This document shows positions 43,600-52,804 of a stretch of 64,000 nt of DNA, one piece after another; position 1 is the stretch's first letter; each line of letters begins with the position of its first letter. This DNA is from Rhodobacteraceae bacterium Alg238-R152 (GTDB lineage: Bacteria; Pseudomonadota; Alphaproteobacteria; Rhodobacterales; Rhodobacteraceae): assembly GCA_900537125.1 (NCBI GenBank), contig UNRJ01000002.1, positions 124,001 through 188,000 of the forward strand, in the 5' to 3' direction. Under the pieces are notes generated by a model, which ran no database searches, was not told where the DNA came from, and saw only the letters and a list, made by a program, of their open reading frames with translations. Both the position numbers and the translations under genes were made by a program.

Positions 43600-44135
43600 C
43601 AGTGCACCAGATAGATGATTGGGAAGAGCAGGATCCAGATCAGGTCGACCATGTGCCAAAAGGCTGTACCGGCTTCCAGATTGCGGGGTGTATGCCAACG
43701 CATCAGCAGGCCAAAGATCACCAATCCAGCGACCACATGCAGCGCGTGAAAACCGGTCAGCAAGTAGTAAAACGTGAAGAAGTCACTGGTCTCTATGCCA
43801 ATGCCCAAACGGGCTTTTTCGGCGTATTCGAGCCACTTCACGACCAAAAACACCACGCCAAAGACAATTGCGCCTGTGAGCCAAAGCCGCATGCGTCGCG
43901 CCGAATGTACGGCCCGCGCTGCGCAGTATCCGCTGGTGACCAACACAATGGTGTTGGCGGCTCCAGCCACGCGGTTGAGCTGCGCTTGATCCGCGGCAAA
44001 GCCAACCGGGTCCATGGCACGCATGCCGAGAAATGCCAAAAGACCGGCCCCAAACACCAAAAGTTCGGACACAATCAGCACCCAGATCATCAGATCGCCA
44101 GGCAGCTCCTCCAAAACAGAGGTTTGATCACTCAT
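43599..44135 (-). CDS. norE: NorE, cytochrome c oxidase subunit III-like protein
   Basis: A 178-residue membrane protein with five hydrophobic helices, homologous to oxidase subunit III. Motifs are LPGDLMIWVLIVSELLVFG near the N-terminus, FTFYYLLTGFHALHVVAG and HMVDLIWILLFPIIYL at the C-terminus. It is an accessory protein for nitric oxide reductase. Overlaps norD by four bases and norF by one base. Confidence 0.92.
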   Translation of the reverse strand: MSDQTSVLEELPGDLMIWVLIVSELLVFGAGLLAFLGMRAMDPVGFAADQAQLNRVAGAANTIVLVTSGYCAARAVHSARRMRLWLTGAIVFGVVFLVVKWLEYAEKARLGIGIETSDFFTFYYLLTGFHALHVVAGLVIFGLLMRWHTPRNLEAGTAFWHMVDLIWILLFPIIYLVH

Positions 44136-46075
44136 GCGCCGCCTGTGATCTGGCGATAGATTTCCGGCAAGGCAGCGGTTAGACGGGTTGGGTCTGGCAC
44201 CACGGAGAAGCCGTCAGTGCCAAAAATCCGCTGCACCCAGCCTTGCCCCTTTTGATCGACCACAACCCCATGCACCGCATGGCCACGACGACGGGCTTCG
44301 CGCACCGCCATGCGGCTGTCCTCAATGCCGTGACGCCCTTCGTAGTGGTCCAGATCATTGGGTTTGCCGTCTGTGATCACCAGTAGCAGGCGACGAGAGT
44401 TGGGCCGGTCGTCCAACCCTGCTGCTGCGTGCCGAACAGCCGCACCAAGGCGTGTGTAAAACGCCGGGTTCAATCCGCCGATGCGCGCCTCAACTTTGGG
44501 GCTCATGGTTTCGTCAAAGTCTTTGCACGACTGCACATAGACCCGATCGCGTTTGAGCGACGAGAAACAGTTGATGGCAAAATCGTCACCACAGGCATTG
44601 AGCCCCCAGGCCAAGGCGGTCAGCGCTTCGCGTTCCACCTCGATCACCGAGCGGTCGCCAATGGCGGATTCAGTGGAGCGGGAAATGTCCATCAGCACGG
44701 AAATCGCCAGATCCCGGTCCATGACTTTGGCAGCCCGGTACACGCGGTCACTGGATCGGCCGGTTGCACGTAGCTCCACCTGCGCCGCAATTGCAGCCTC
44801 AAGGTCCAACTCATCCCCATCAAGCTGACGTGGCAGGATCACCCGCTTGGGGCGTAAGGCCTCAAACTGGCGTTTCACGGCGCGGATACGCCGCTCTGCA
44901 GCGGGATCATGCTCCAACGCTTCAACCTCATCCGCCACGCTGGCCAAAACCCGTGCGTGCGCCGGAATATAGGACCCTTTGCGGTGATCCCACTCGGGAT
45001 ACATGTGCTTGCCAGCCAGCTTTTCCCTATCGGCATCCTCAGGCGACAGATCGAGGTGAAACTTCAGCCGCGTGGCGGTCTTTTTGGAAATCTGACCCAA
45101 CGCCAGCTCGTCTTGGTCATCTGCCGCCCGGCGCGCGTTGTCCTCGTCGTCGTCTTCGACCCGCCGGTTCATGTTGAGACTCTCAACCCAGCTAAAGATG
45201 GCTTCAAACTTGTGCAGGATCAGGCTGTCACGCCGTTCAGCAAGGTCACTTTCAGATCGACGCGCGGCCTTTGTGCCTTCAGCCTCTTCTCCCTGCCCCT
45301 CGCCTTGCTCTTCGCTCTCAGGCAGGCGGTCGACGGCTGCACGTTCTGTCATAGGGCGCAAATCTGGCCACATCGGAATCGACTGAAAAGGACGGTATCC
45401 ATGCGGTGCCGTGATTTCATCCAGGGACGCCTCAGGTTGGCGGATCAACATGATGAACTCGGCGGCCAGACTGTTTTTCGGCTCCGGACCGCCCAAAAGA
45501 TGATCAATTGCCGCTTCGAGGGCCTTTTCGTATTTGGGGAGCTGTGTGGTTGGGCGTTGTGACCGACACGCGCCAACAAGGGTCTCATAAAACCCACGCA
45601 GACCCGGGCAGTCTTTCAAGGTCTCCTGCGTCATCGCAATGGAGGCTTGAAGCGCGCGCAGATCGGCCCGCAGCGGGTCGTCTTCTTTGACAGGCTCAGG
45701 CGCGTGGGCAACCGAGGCCACCAGCCAGAAATACAGCGCCGCATTGGCCTCGCGGGCCGGGAATTCTGCGATGTGCTCTGGGAGGCGCAACGCCTCACCA
45801 TCAAAACTTGGGCGGGCTTCACGCTCACGCCACGTGCCCAACGTCCGGCGCCATGACAGGCGATGGTTGGACACTTTCAGAGTGGCGGGTTTGATTTCTG
45901 CGCCATGCGAGCCGCCAAGCCCACGGAAAAAGACACCAAGTCGGCCGGAAACATCTTCCAGCGCCACGGCGGCATCCTCGTGGGTGTCGCGGGCGTCCAA
46001 CCGGCTGGCAAAAGTATGCCAGAGTTTGCCAACGGTCTCTTCTGGCTCAAAAATATCGAATTCATGTTCGGACAT
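44132..46075 (-). CDS. norD: NorD, von Willebrand factor A domain protein for NO reductase activation
   Basis: A 647-residue cytoplasmic protein required, with the AAA protein NorQ, to activate NorCB, probably by metal insertion. The C-terminal VWA domain (about residues 450-640) has the MIDAS DISRSTES motif and TDGKPNDLDHYEGRHGIEDS. A charged middle region (EGQGEEAEGTKAARRSESD) precedes it. Its expression may be lowered by a hairpin between norQ and norD. ATGA overlap with norE. Confidence 0.93.
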   Translation of the reverse strand: MSEHEFDIFEPEETVGKLWHTFASRLDARDTHEDAAVALEDVSGRLGVFFRGLGGSHGAEIKPATLKVSNHRLSWRRTLGTWREREARPSFDGEALRLPEHIAEFPAREANAALYFWLVASVAHAPEPVKEDDPLRADLRALQASIAMTQETLKDCPGLRGFYETLVGACRSQRPTTQLPKYEKALEAAIDHLLGGPEPKNSLAAEFIMLIRQPEASLDEITAPHGYRPFQSIPMWPDLRPMTERAAVDRLPESEEQGEGQGEEAEGTKAARRSESDLAERRDSLILHKFEAIFSWVESLNMNRRVEDDDEDNARRAADDQDELALGQISKKTATRLKFHLDLSPEDADREKLAGKHMYPEWDHRKGSYIPAHARVLASVADEVEALEHDPAAERRIRAVKRQFEALRPKRVILPRQLDGDELDLEAAIAAQVELRATGRSSDRVYRAAKVMDRDLAISVLMDISRSTESAIGDRSVIEVEREALTALAWGLNACGDDFAINCFSSLKRDRVYVQSCKDFDETMSPKVEARIGGLNPAFYTRLGAAVRHAAAGLDDRPNSRRLLLVITDGKPNDLDHYEGRHGIEDSRMAVREARRRGHAVHGVVVDQKGQGWVQRIFGTDGFSVVPDPTRLTAALPEIYRQITGGA

Positions 46076-46106
46076 GGGGCACCTCGGGTGATTAGGTAAC
46101 GTCCTG

Positions 46107-46149
46107 GAAAGAAAAACAGCGACCGACCGTTCTGGGTGGCCGGTCGCTG
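46107..46149 (-). terminator. Attenuating hairpin between norQ and norD
   Basis: CAGCGACCG (46117-46125) pairs perfectly with CGGTCGCTG (46141-46149), with a possible inner 3-bp stem. On the minus strand it is followed by TTTTTCTTTCC. It is a good partial terminator between the catalytic part of the operon (norCBQ) and norDEF. Confidence 0.75.
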
Positions 46150-46179
46150 CCGAGGGCGGTTAAGCAACTAGAGGGACGC

Positions 46180-46986
46180 TTAACCGTATATCGCAGTGAC
46201 CAGATCCATCAGGCCACGTTTGACGTCTTCGTCGTCTGTCAGCGGCTCGATCATGGCGGTGCGGATGGCGCGCTCAACGGACATGCCGTCGGCAATCAGC
46301 GTCGCACAATAGATCACAAGACGGGTTGAGACGCCTTCTTCCAGATCCTGACCTTTCAGGCCGCGCAGCTTGTTGGCCAAGCGCACAAGCGCTGTCACAC
46401 GATCTGTATCCAAGCCGGTTTCATGTTCAACAATGTCAATTTCCCGGTCTTGAGCTGGGAAATCAAAATCAATCGACAGGAAACGCTGGCGGGTGGACGG
46501 TTTCAGAGTCTTCAGGATGTTCTGATAGCCGGGGTTATAGCTGGCCACGAGCATGAAGCCCGGTGCTGCTTCGATCTCTTCACCAGTTTTGTCCAGCGGC
46601 AGGATACGACGATCATCTGTGAGCGGGTGCAACACAACGGTCACGTCTTTGCGGGCTTCGACAACCTCATCCAGATAACAGATTGCCCCTTCGCGCACCG
46701 CGCGTGTCAAAGGACCATCAACCCAGACTGTTTCGCCACCTTTTAACAGGTAGCGACCAACAAGGTCAGCGGCAGAAAGGTCATCGTGGCAGGCAATGGT
46801 ATAAAGCGGGCGGCCAAGTTTGGCAGCCATATGGGCGACAAAGCGTGTCTTACCGCAGCCGGTAGGCCCCTTCAGAAGCAGCGGCAGCCCATGGCGTTCA
46901 GCAGCTTCAAAGACATCACATTCATCAGAGACGGGTGAGTAGAAGGGGGCTTTCGCCCCCTCCGTGGTTTTTTCAACAGCAGCCAT
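46180..46986 (-). CDS. norQ: NorQ, AAA-type ATPase for NO reductase activation
   Basis: A 268-residue MoxR/CbbQ-family ATPase. Walker A is GPTGCGKTRF near residue 38, Walker B is AICYLDEVVEA, and sensor I is near MLVASYNPGYQ. With NorD it forms a remodelling pair that matures nitric oxide reductase. It begins 2 bp after norB. Confidence 0.94.
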   Translation of the reverse strand: MAAVEKTTEGAKAPFYSPVSDECDVFEAAERHGLPLLLKGPTGCGKTRFVAHMAAKLGRPLYTIACHDDLSAADLVGRYLLKGGETVWVDGPLTRAVREGAICYLDEVVEARKDVTVVLHPLTDDRRILPLDKTGEEIEAAPGFMLVASYNPGYQNILKTLKPSTRQRFLSIDFDFPAQDREIDIVEHETGLDTDRVTALVRLANKLRGLKGQDLEEGVSTRLVIYCATLIADGMSVERAIRTAMIEPLTDDEDVKRGLMDLVTAIYG

Positions 46987-46988
46987 AA

Positions 46989-48356
46989 TCAGGCTCCTTC
47001 GCTTTCAGTTGCACCGGACGCGATGATTTCCTTGCGGGGTGCCAGCTGCGCATAGATGAACAGGATGGCGCCGACCACAACACAGAGACCAGAGCCCCAG
47101 CGCATCAGGTAGAACAGGTTGAGACCTTCTTGGATGTCCATGAAGTTTTCGCCCATGACGCGCTGCAGGTGTGTTTGCACAGTACCCGCAAAAGTCAGAA
47201 CAAAGGTCATGAACGCCATCCCACCGGTCATCAGCCAGAAGCTCACCATATTGAGCACCTGATTGTAGGGATCCCGGTTGGTCAGGATTGGGAAGGCATA
47301 GGTGAAGATCGCCAGGTTCACTGCCACATAAGCGCCGTAGAAAGCCAAGTGACCGTGGGCCGCAGTGATCTGTGTGCCGTGGGTGTAGTAGTTCACACCG
47401 TGCAGCGTGTGCAGGAAGCCCCAGACACCTGCGCCAAAGAAGGCAACAGTGGCGGCACCCAATGCCCAAAGCAGCGCGGCTTTGTTTGGGTGGTCACGTT
47501 TGCCTTTCCACACCATGACAAAGCTAAAGCTCATCATTGCGAAGAAGGGGATCACCTCCAGCGAGGAGAAGATCGAGCCAATCCACTGCCAGTAACCGGG
47601 CAGACCGATCCAGTAGTAGTGGTGACCTGTACCAAGGATGCCAGAGAACAGCGCGGTGGCAACAATGATGTAGAGCCACTTTTCGATGATCTCACGGTCC
47701 ACACCAGTCAGCTTCAGCAGCAGGTAGGCAAGGATCGACGCCATCACCAGTTCCCAAGTACCTTCCACCCACAGGTGAACGATGTACCACCAGAACATTT
47801 TGTCCAGTGCCAGGTTGGCAGGGTTATAGAAAGCAAACAGCCACAGCAGCGACAGGCCCCAAAGACCCAGAAGCAGCACGTTGGTGATCGCGGTTTTCCG
47901 GCCCTGCAACACAGTCATTGTGATGTTGAACAGGAAGATCAGCGCCGCAACCAGAATGCCCAGCTTGACCCAGACAGGTTGCTCAATGAACTCACGACCT
48001 TCTTTGCCCAGCAGCCAGTTGCCTTCAAACAGGTTGAAAACATAGGTGACCACAACACCGGCGGTGCCCAGCAGCAGAATGATCAGCTGTAGATAAGCCA
48101 GTTTGGGGGAGTAGATTTCCCGTTCCGCTTCTTCCGGTACAAGGAAGTAGGCAGCACCAAAGAAGCCCAGCAGCAACCACACTACCAATGAGTTGGTGTG
48201 CAGCATCCGGACAATGTTGAACGGCAGCAGCTCGGACAGGAAGTTCGGGCTGACATAAATCCAGCCGGCGATTAACCCGCCGGTGACTTGCACAGCGAAC
48301 AGAATCATGGCCGCTAGGAAGTACCAGTAGGCAATTTTTTGAGTTTGATATTTCAT
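46989..48356 (-). CDS. norB: Nitric oxide reductase large subunit NorB
   Basis: Membrane haem-b/non-haem-iron subunit that couples two NO to N2O. The 455-residue protein has 12 predicted helices. The haem-copper-oxidase-related histidines are visible in LHTNSLVVWLLLGFFG (helix II), HLWVEGTWELVMAS (helix VI, with the FeB-related Glu), GTGHHYYWIGLP (two His of helix VII) and AHGHLAFYGAYV (helix X). The length matches cNOR NorB. Second gene of the operon, 21 bp after norC. Confidence 0.96.
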   Translation of the reverse strand: MKYQTQKIAYWYFLAAMILFAVQVTGGLIAGWIYVSPNFLSELLPFNIVRMLHTNSLVVWLLLGFFGAAYFLVPEEAEREIYSPKLAYLQLIILLLGTAGVVVTYVFNLFEGNWLLGKEGREFIEQPVWVKLGILVAALIFLFNITMTVLQGRKTAITNVLLLGLWGLSLLWLFAFYNPANLALDKMFWWYIVHLWVEGTWELVMASILAYLLLKLTGVDREIIEKWLYIIVATALFSGILGTGHHYYWIGLPGYWQWIGSIFSSLEVIPFFAMMSFSFVMVWKGKRDHPNKAALLWALGAATVAFFGAGVWGFLHTLHGVNYYTHGTQITAAHGHLAFYGAYVAVNLAIFTYAFPILTNRDPYNQVLNMVSFWLMTGGMAFMTFVLTFAGTVQTHLQRVMGENFMDIQEGLNLFYLMRWGSGLCVVVGAILFIYAQLAPRKEIIASGATESEGA

Positions 48357-48377
48357 CTCTTGTCTCCTCGTCCGGCC

Positions 48378-48830
48378 TTAGCCCGCCTCGTTGGGCGGCC
48401 AACCCTGCGCATCGATGCCGTTCACCCAAATGAAGAAATCAGTCAGGTCACGAAGCTCGTCGTCGCTCAGGTTGAATTGAGGCATCTGACGACGCCCTTC
48501 GATGCCGGTTGGTTGGGACTCCATCCATGCTTTCATGATTTCAAAAGCAGTTTCAGGATCGTCGTCCACGCCCCACCGGGCCATCACATTTTGTAGTTCC
48601 GGGGCGAAGTAGGCACCTTCCCCCATCAGTGTGTGGCAGTTGATACATGCGTGTTTTTCCCACACATGTTTGCCACGGGCCACGCTGTCCGTCAGTTCGG
48701 CATGTGCAGTCGATTTGGTAACAACGTACCGCACCGAATGCGCCGACAAGATCAAAAAGACCACAATGAAGAACAGCGAGCCGCCATAGAACACGTTTCG
48801 TGCCATGGTCTTGGTCATGACTTCTCGCAT
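48378..48830 (-). CDS. norC: Nitric oxide reductase small subunit NorC
   Basis: Membrane-anchored cytochrome c that feeds electrons to NorB. The 150-residue protein has one N-terminal transmembrane helix (residues 14-31), the haem motif CINCH at 62-66 within CINCHTLMGEGAYFAPEL, and a Met ligand in MPQFNLSDDELRDL. Start is the ATG at 48830 with GGAGG upstream; the longer frame from 48953 adds unconserved residues. First gene of norCBQDEF. A near-consensus Fnr box lies 59 bp upstream. Confidence 0.95.
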   Translation of the reverse strand: MREVMTKTMARNVFYGGSLFFIVVFLILSAHSVRYVVTKSTAHAELTDSVARGKHVWEKHACINCHTLMGEGAYFAPELQNVMARWGVDDDPETAFEIMKAWMESQPTGIEGRRQMPQFNLSDDELRDLTDFFIWVNGIDAQGWPPNEAG

Positions 48831-49223
48831 ATCGGCCTCCAGCTCAGTTATCCATTTTTGGGGATAGAGCCTTGCCTGCGCCAGACGATTGACAATTGTT
48901 AAGGGGCACCTAGATTTCCAAGTTAGGTTTGTGCCTTGTTGTGCCTTCGCCAAAGCGGAGGATGCAAATTATCTATATAAAATAGCATTATGAGGCATTT
49001 TCGGCGTCCAAAAGGGCCATCTGGAATGTTTGATTTTCTGCGCGCCATTGCTCTGGGAATTTCTTCGAGTTGGCGTGCAAGAGGCCTAGGCCCATGCAGA
49101 ATCGCCGCGTCGTAATGGCGTGTTGGCCACCCTAGGCGGGATTTTGTTGAAACGATAAGGCCATAGATTGTGGTGTCGCAATCAGGTTACAGTACCCGAG
49201 ATTTCTATAAAGGAAGGTGCGTC
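48831..49223. promoter_or_regulatory. 393-bp divergent region norC / holin-like gene
   Basis: Holds the nor promoter with an Fnr-like box, an AT-rich run (48967-48991) and a 10-base GGCCTAGGCC palindrome at 49083. I see no gene or RNA in the remainder. Confidence 0.5.
48889..48902. promoter_or_regulatory. Near-consensus Fnr/Dnr box upstream of norC
   Basis: TTGACAATTGTTAA, one base from TTGAC-N4-GTCAA. The centre is about 66 bp before the norC ATG, matching the nirS and hemA spacing, and a CTATCC -10-like hexamer lies about 30 bp downstream on the minus strand. Confidence 0.65.
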
Positions 49224-49613
49224 ATGCCTCGTTTTGTCCTCTCCGCCGCGGCCCATTTGATTGCCAATGCCGTTGGTCTCATGTTGGCCACTGTGCTTCT
49301 CGAAGGTTTCAATATGAGCTTTTTCGCGATGGTGATTGTTGTTCTTGTTTTCACGGCGGTGTCGGTGGTGCTGCTTCCAGTGATCCGCAAGATTTCCGAA
49401 AAGAAAATGCCTGAGTTATTGGGGGGACTGTCTCTGATTGTAACCTTCGCGGGACTTCTGATCACAGAACTTCTGGTGAGTGGGTTCAGCATCGGCGGCA
49501 TTCCCAACCTGTTGGCCGCAACCTTGATTGTTTGGCTTGGTGCACTGATCGCAGGGGTACTGGTGCCAAAATACCTTTTCCCCTCGCTGGCGGCCCCAAA
49601 AGCGCAAAAATAA
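49224..49613 (+). CDS. Phage-holin superfamily IV-like membrane protein
   Basis: A 129-residue protein with four hydrophobic helices, resembling the YvlD/mycobacterial 4-TMS phage holin family (PRFVLSAAAHLIANAVGL, FTAVSVVLLPVIRKIS, LGGLSLIVTFAGLLI, NLLAATLIVWLGALI). Despite the family name these proteins are common outside phages, and their role is unknown. No other phage gene is near. AAGGAAGG site six bases before the ATG at 49224. Confidence 0.82.
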   Translation: MPRFVLSAAAHLIANAVGLMLATVLLEGFNMSFFAMVIVVLVFTAVSVVLLPVIRKISEKKMPELLGGLSLIVTFAGLLITELLVSGFSIGGIPNLLAATLIVWLGALIAGVLVPKYLFPSLAAPKAQK

Positions 49614-49633
49614 AACTTGCCTAAAATTTTTCA

Positions 49634-49653
49634 CAATTGCGCACCAATTGCGC
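49634..49653. promoter_or_regulatory. Direct repeats upstream of the 69-residue gene
   Basis: CAATTGCGC occurs at 49634-49642 and 49645-49653, an 11-bp period that puts both copies on the same face of the DNA. It lies 53-72 bp before the ATG of the next gene and could be an activator or repressor site. No binding protein can be named. Confidence 0.35.
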
Positions 49654-49705
49654 CTTGAACAACAGTCAGTTTCCATTCTGTCAACAATCAGAAAGGAACT
49701 GACAC

Positions 49706-49915
49706 ATGCCACATGCAGACATCGGCAGCGCAATGATCGACGCGCCTGTTCTCGACATTCTGGCCCGCGAAAAGAACAATTCACTGAGCGCACGTGAATG
49801 GAAATTCCGCCTGGCTGGCTACGGTTATGCTATCAAAGACGTGGCAGGCGCACAGGTTGTGACCAAACTGCCCCAAGGTACCGAAATTGGTATGCTTCCT
49901 GCACATTTCCACTAA
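49706..49915 (+). CDS. Small conserved-looking hypothetical protein
   Basis: A 69-residue soluble protein starting MPHADIGSAMIDAPVLDILA, mixed charge, with no membrane segment or cysteine. I do not recognise it. Support for coding is a well-placed AAAGGAA site upstream of the ATG at 49706, an independent promoter-sized gap with two direct repeats, and a following hairpin-like region. It is convergent with the LOG-family gene. Confidence 0.7.
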   Translation: MPHADIGSAMIDAPVLDILAREKNNSLSAREWKFRLAGYGYAIKDVAGAQVVTKLPQGTEIGMLPAHFH

Positions 49916-49951
49916 GTGGCCCCGGTACCTGTAACGATCACTTGAGTATCT

Positions 49952-49986
49952 CAAGGCAGCGCCCCGGCTTTGGCCGGGACGCCTTG
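49952..49986. terminator. Hairpin between convergent genes
   Basis: CAAGGC (49952-49957) pairs with GCCTTG (49981-49986), with an inner CCCGGC/GCCGGG stem. No long T-run. It lies between the 69-residue gene and the end of the LOG-family gene. Confidence 0.5.
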
Positions 49987-49999
49987 CATCCCCAAAGGT

Positions 50000-50833
50000 C
50001 TAACGGCCGGGAATTTGATCCCGACGGGAATAATCCTGCCAGTTATTGAGTACGTCCACCGCTTCCTCAGCGGTTTCCACAAACTGGAATAGATCCAAAT
50101 CTTCCGCAGAAATTGTGCCTGCATCGGACAGCGCGTCCCAGTTGATGATTTTCTGCCAAAACTCTTTGCCAAACAGCAGGAACGGTACGCGTTGCATACG
50201 GCCGGTCTGAATCAGAGTGAGCGATTCAAACAGCTCATCCAGCGTGCCAAAGCCACCTGGGAACACACAGATTGCATTGGCGCGCATCAAGAAGTGCATC
50301 TTGCGGATCGCAAAATAGTGAAAGTTGAAGCACAGATCTGGCGTGACATATTCATTTGGCGCCTGTTCGTGTGGCAGCACAATGTTCAACCCAATTGAAC
50401 GCCCACCAGCATCCTGCGCGCCACGGTTGCCCGCTTCCATCACCCCTGGCCCACCGCCGGTGACAATCACGTTTTTCTTGCCATCGCTGGCCTTGGTTAC
50501 CAATTGCGCAAACTTGCGGGTTTCATCGTAGAACCGGGACAGCTCTGCCAGCGTTTCCGTCCGAGCGGTGTCTTTCTTGGAGGGCTCTGGAATGCGCGCA
50601 CCGCCAAACAGCACAATTGTGCTTTCGATCTCATGTTCGTCCATCGCCAGCTCAGGCTTCAGCAGCTCCAGCTGAAGTCGCACCGGGCGCAATTCCGGGC
50701 GACACAGGAAATCCTCGTCCGCAAAAGCCAGCCGATACGAGGGCGCACGTGTCTGCGGTGTGTCCGGCACTTGGTTGGCGGATTCACGGTCGGAGTGGGC
50801 ATCTGCCAATGGGTGGCGGCGATCGTCTCTCAT
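50000..50833 (-). CDS. LOG-family (TIGR00730) nucleotide phosphoribohydrolase-like protein
   Basis: A 277-residue Rossmann-fold protein. The family motifs are IVTGGGPGVMEAGNRGA and CVFPGGFGTLDELFE, the PGGxGTxxE signature of cytokinin riboside monophosphate phosphoribohydrolases and of bacterial nucleosidases such as PpnN. The N-terminal 90 residues are an extra, charged segment (RDDRRHPLADAHSDRES and onwards) not present in short LOG proteins. Substrate (AMP-like or cytokinin nucleotide) is open. Start taken at the ATG at 50833. Confidence 0.87.
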   Translation of the reverse strand: MRDDRRHPLADAHSDRESANQVPDTPQTRAPSYRLAFADEDFLCRPELRPVRLQLELLKPELAMDEHEIESTIVLFGGARIPEPSKKDTARTETLAELSRFYDETRKFAQLVTKASDGKKNVIVTGGGPGVMEAGNRGAQDAGGRSIGLNIVLPHEQAPNEYVTPDLCFNFHYFAIRKMHFLMRANAICVFPGGFGTLDELFESLTLIQTGRMQRVPFLLFGKEFWQKIINWDALSDAGTISAEDLDLFQFVETAEEAVDVLNNWQDYSRRDQIPGR

Positions 50834-50911
50834 CGTTGTAGGTCCTTGCTTGCGCGTTTCTCTCAGGCCTATAGGGTTCGCCCAAACAAAACCAGTGACA
50901 GGGATGCTAAA

Positions 50912-51835
50912 ATGGACTGGAGCGCAGAAATTGCAGCGGCAGCAAAGCGGATCAAAGGGCACGTGCTGCGCACCCCGGTTGTAACCGTGGACAACGGCTT
51001 TGGTCTGGATTTTCCCATTCAGATGAAGCTGGAGCAGATGCAGCACACCGGCACGTTTAAAGCTCGCGGTGCGTTCAACACCCTGCTGTCCTCTGACGTA
51101 CCCGAAGCGGGGCTGGTCGCCGCTTCGGGTGGCAACCATGGGGCCGCGGTGGCCTATGCGGCCCACAAATTGGGCCATAAAGCCCGTATTTACGTGCCCG
51201 AAATGGCCGGTCCAGCCAAAGTGGCTTTGATTCAGGACTCAGGTGCGGACCTCGAAGTGGTGCCCGGTGCTTACTCCGATGCGCTGGACAAGGCATTGGC
51301 CTATGAGGCGGAAACCGGCGCGATGCAGATCCATGCCTATGATGCGCTCGGTACCGTGGGGGGACAGGGAACCCTAGCGTTGGAATGGGAAGAGCAGGGT
51401 CTGGACGCAGACACGGTGATCATTGCCGTTGGCGGTGGCGGATTGATTGGCGGCGCGATGGCGTGGTTTGATGGTCGTCGTCGCGTGATCGCGGTTGAGC
51501 CAGAAACCTCCTGTGCTCTCCACGCAGCCCTAAAAGCTGGTGAGCCGGTGGATGTGGAGGTCTCCGGCGTGGCCGCCAACGCGCTGGGCGCAAAGCGCAT
51601 TGGCCAGATCTGCTTCGACCTTGCAGTCTCTACAGGCGCGGACTCAGTGCTGGTGTCAGACGATGCGATCACCCGAGCACAACACGCCTTGTGGCGCGAA
51701 CGTCGCCAACTGGTGGAGCCTGCCGGGGCTGCCGCGCTTGCGGCACTGATGTCAGGCGCCTACGTGCCCGAACCGGGCGAAAAGGTTGCCGTTTTGGTCT
51801 GTGGCGCCAACATTGCGCCGGACCCGTTTGGGTAA
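50912..51835 (+). CDS. Threonine/serine dehydratase-like PLP enzyme
   Basis: A 307-residue fold-type II PLP protein. The PLP lysine is in [11 protein letters not shown], the phosphate loop region is [12 protein letters not shown], and the later loop is [12 protein letters not shown]. Likely reaction is threonine or serine deamination, but L-threonine aldolase-like or hydroxy-amino-acid ammonia-lyase members look alike. It lacks the C-terminal ACT regulatory domain of biosynthetic IlvA, so it is a short, probably catabolic form. Divergent from the LOG-family gene and 79 bp upstream of dapD. Confidence 0.87.
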   Translation: MDWSAEIAAAAKRIKGHVLRTPVVTVDNGFGLDFPIQMKLEQMQHTGTFKARGAFNTLLSSDVPEAGLVAASGGNHGAAVAYAAHKLGHKARIYVPEMAGPAKVALIQDSGADLEVVPGAYSDALDKALAYEAETGAMQIHAYDALGTVGGQGTLALEWEEQGLDADTVIIAVGGGGLIGGAMAWFDGRRRVIAVEPETSCALHAALKAGEPVDVEVSGVAANALGAKRIGQICFDLAVSTGADSVLVSDDAITRAQHALWRERRQLVEPAGAAALAALMSGAYVPEPGEKVAVLVCGANIAPDPFG

Positions 51836-51914
51836 GCGACATAATGAGCGCGTGACGCCCGCGCCCGATCCCGTTAGAACACCCCAAATTCCAAGACATC
51901 CGGAGCCTGAAAAC

Positions 51915-52742
51915 ATGTCGAATGCCCAACTGGAACAAGCCATCGAAGCCGCGTGGGACGCGCGCGATACCATCACCTCCGCCACTACCGGCGAAACCCG
52001 TGACGCGATTGAGTCCACGTTAAACGCGCTGGACAGCGGCAGCCTGCGCGTGGCCGAGAAAATGGAAAACGGCGACTGGCACGTGAACCAATGGGCCAAA
52101 AAGGCCGTACTGCTGGGTTTCCGCATCAAAGACATGGAAATCCAAGACGGCGGCCCGCAGGGTTCCGGCTGGTGGGACAAGGTCGACAGCAAGTTCAAAG
52201 GTTGGGGTGAAAAGCAGTGGAAAGACGCGGGTTTCCGCGCCGTGCCAAACTGCATTGTCCGCAAATCCGCATACGTTGCGCCAAGCGTTGTTTTGATGCC
52301 ATCGTTTGTAAACATCGGCGCTTATGTGGACGAAGGCACCATGGTTGACACATGGGCCACCGTTGGCTCCTGCGCCCAAATCGGCAAAAACGTGCACCTC
52401 TCCGGCGGCGTTGGCATTGGGGGTGTTCTGGAGCCAATGCAGGCTGGCCCAACCATCATCGAAGACAATTGCTTTATCGGTGCCCGTTCCGAAGTGGTCG
52501 AAGGTTGCATCGTGCGCGAAGGTGCCGTTCTGGGCATGGGTGTGTTCATCGGTCAGTCCACCAAGATTGTGGATCGTGAGACCGGCGAAGTGATGTACGG
52601 CGAAGTGCCGCCTTACTCCGTGGTAGTGGCAGGCTCCATGCCATCCAAAAACGGCGTGAACCTCTACTGTGCGGTGATCGTGAAACGCGTGGACGAGCGT
52701 ACCCGTTCCAAGACCGGCATCAACGAGTTGCTGCGCGATTAA
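51915..52742 (+). CDS. dapD: Tetrahydrodipicolinate N-succinyltransferase
   Basis: Succinylates tetrahydrodipicolinate in the lysine/meso-DAP route that uses dapE. The 275-residue protein has an N-terminal helical domain and a left-handed beta-helix with hexapeptide repeats ([40 protein letters not shown]). The ATG at 51915 follows CGGAG. Followed by a strong terminator. dapE lies 6.6 kb downstream and dapF 39 kb upstream. Confidence 0.95.
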   Translation: MSNAQLEQAIEAAWDARDTITSATTGETRDAIESTLNALDSGSLRVAEKMENGDWHVNQWAKKAVLLGFRIKDMEIQDGGPQGSGWWDKVDSKFKGWGEKQWKDAGFRAVPNCIVRKSAYVAPSVVLMPSFVNIGAYVDEGTMVDTWATVGSCAQIGKNVHLSGGVGIGGVLEPMQAGPTIIEDNCFIGARSEVVEGCIVREGAVLGMGVFIGQSTKIVDRETGEVMYGEVPPYSVVVAGSMPSKNGVNLYCAVIVKRVDERTRSKTGINELLRD

Positions 52743-52761
52743 GCTGCGTCACATAGAAAAC

Positions 52762-52796
52762 AAAGGCCAGCCTCTGATCCGGGCTGGCCTTTTTTG
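52762..52796. terminator. Terminator after dapD
   Basis: AAAGGCCAGCC (52762-52772) pairs perfectly with GGCTGGCCTTT (52782-52792) around a 9-base loop, followed by more T. It is also usable for the convergent receptor-like gene. Confidence 0.92.
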
Positions 52797-52804
52797 TTGC
52801 TTAC

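Noticed and set aside
47130-48092. 320-codon plus-strand frame within norB
   Set aside because: His/Gln-rich antisense of a membrane protein, no family resemblance.
49224-49613. Prophage remnant suggested by the holin-like protein
   Set aside because: The family is common outside phages, and no other phage gene, integrase or attachment site is nearby.
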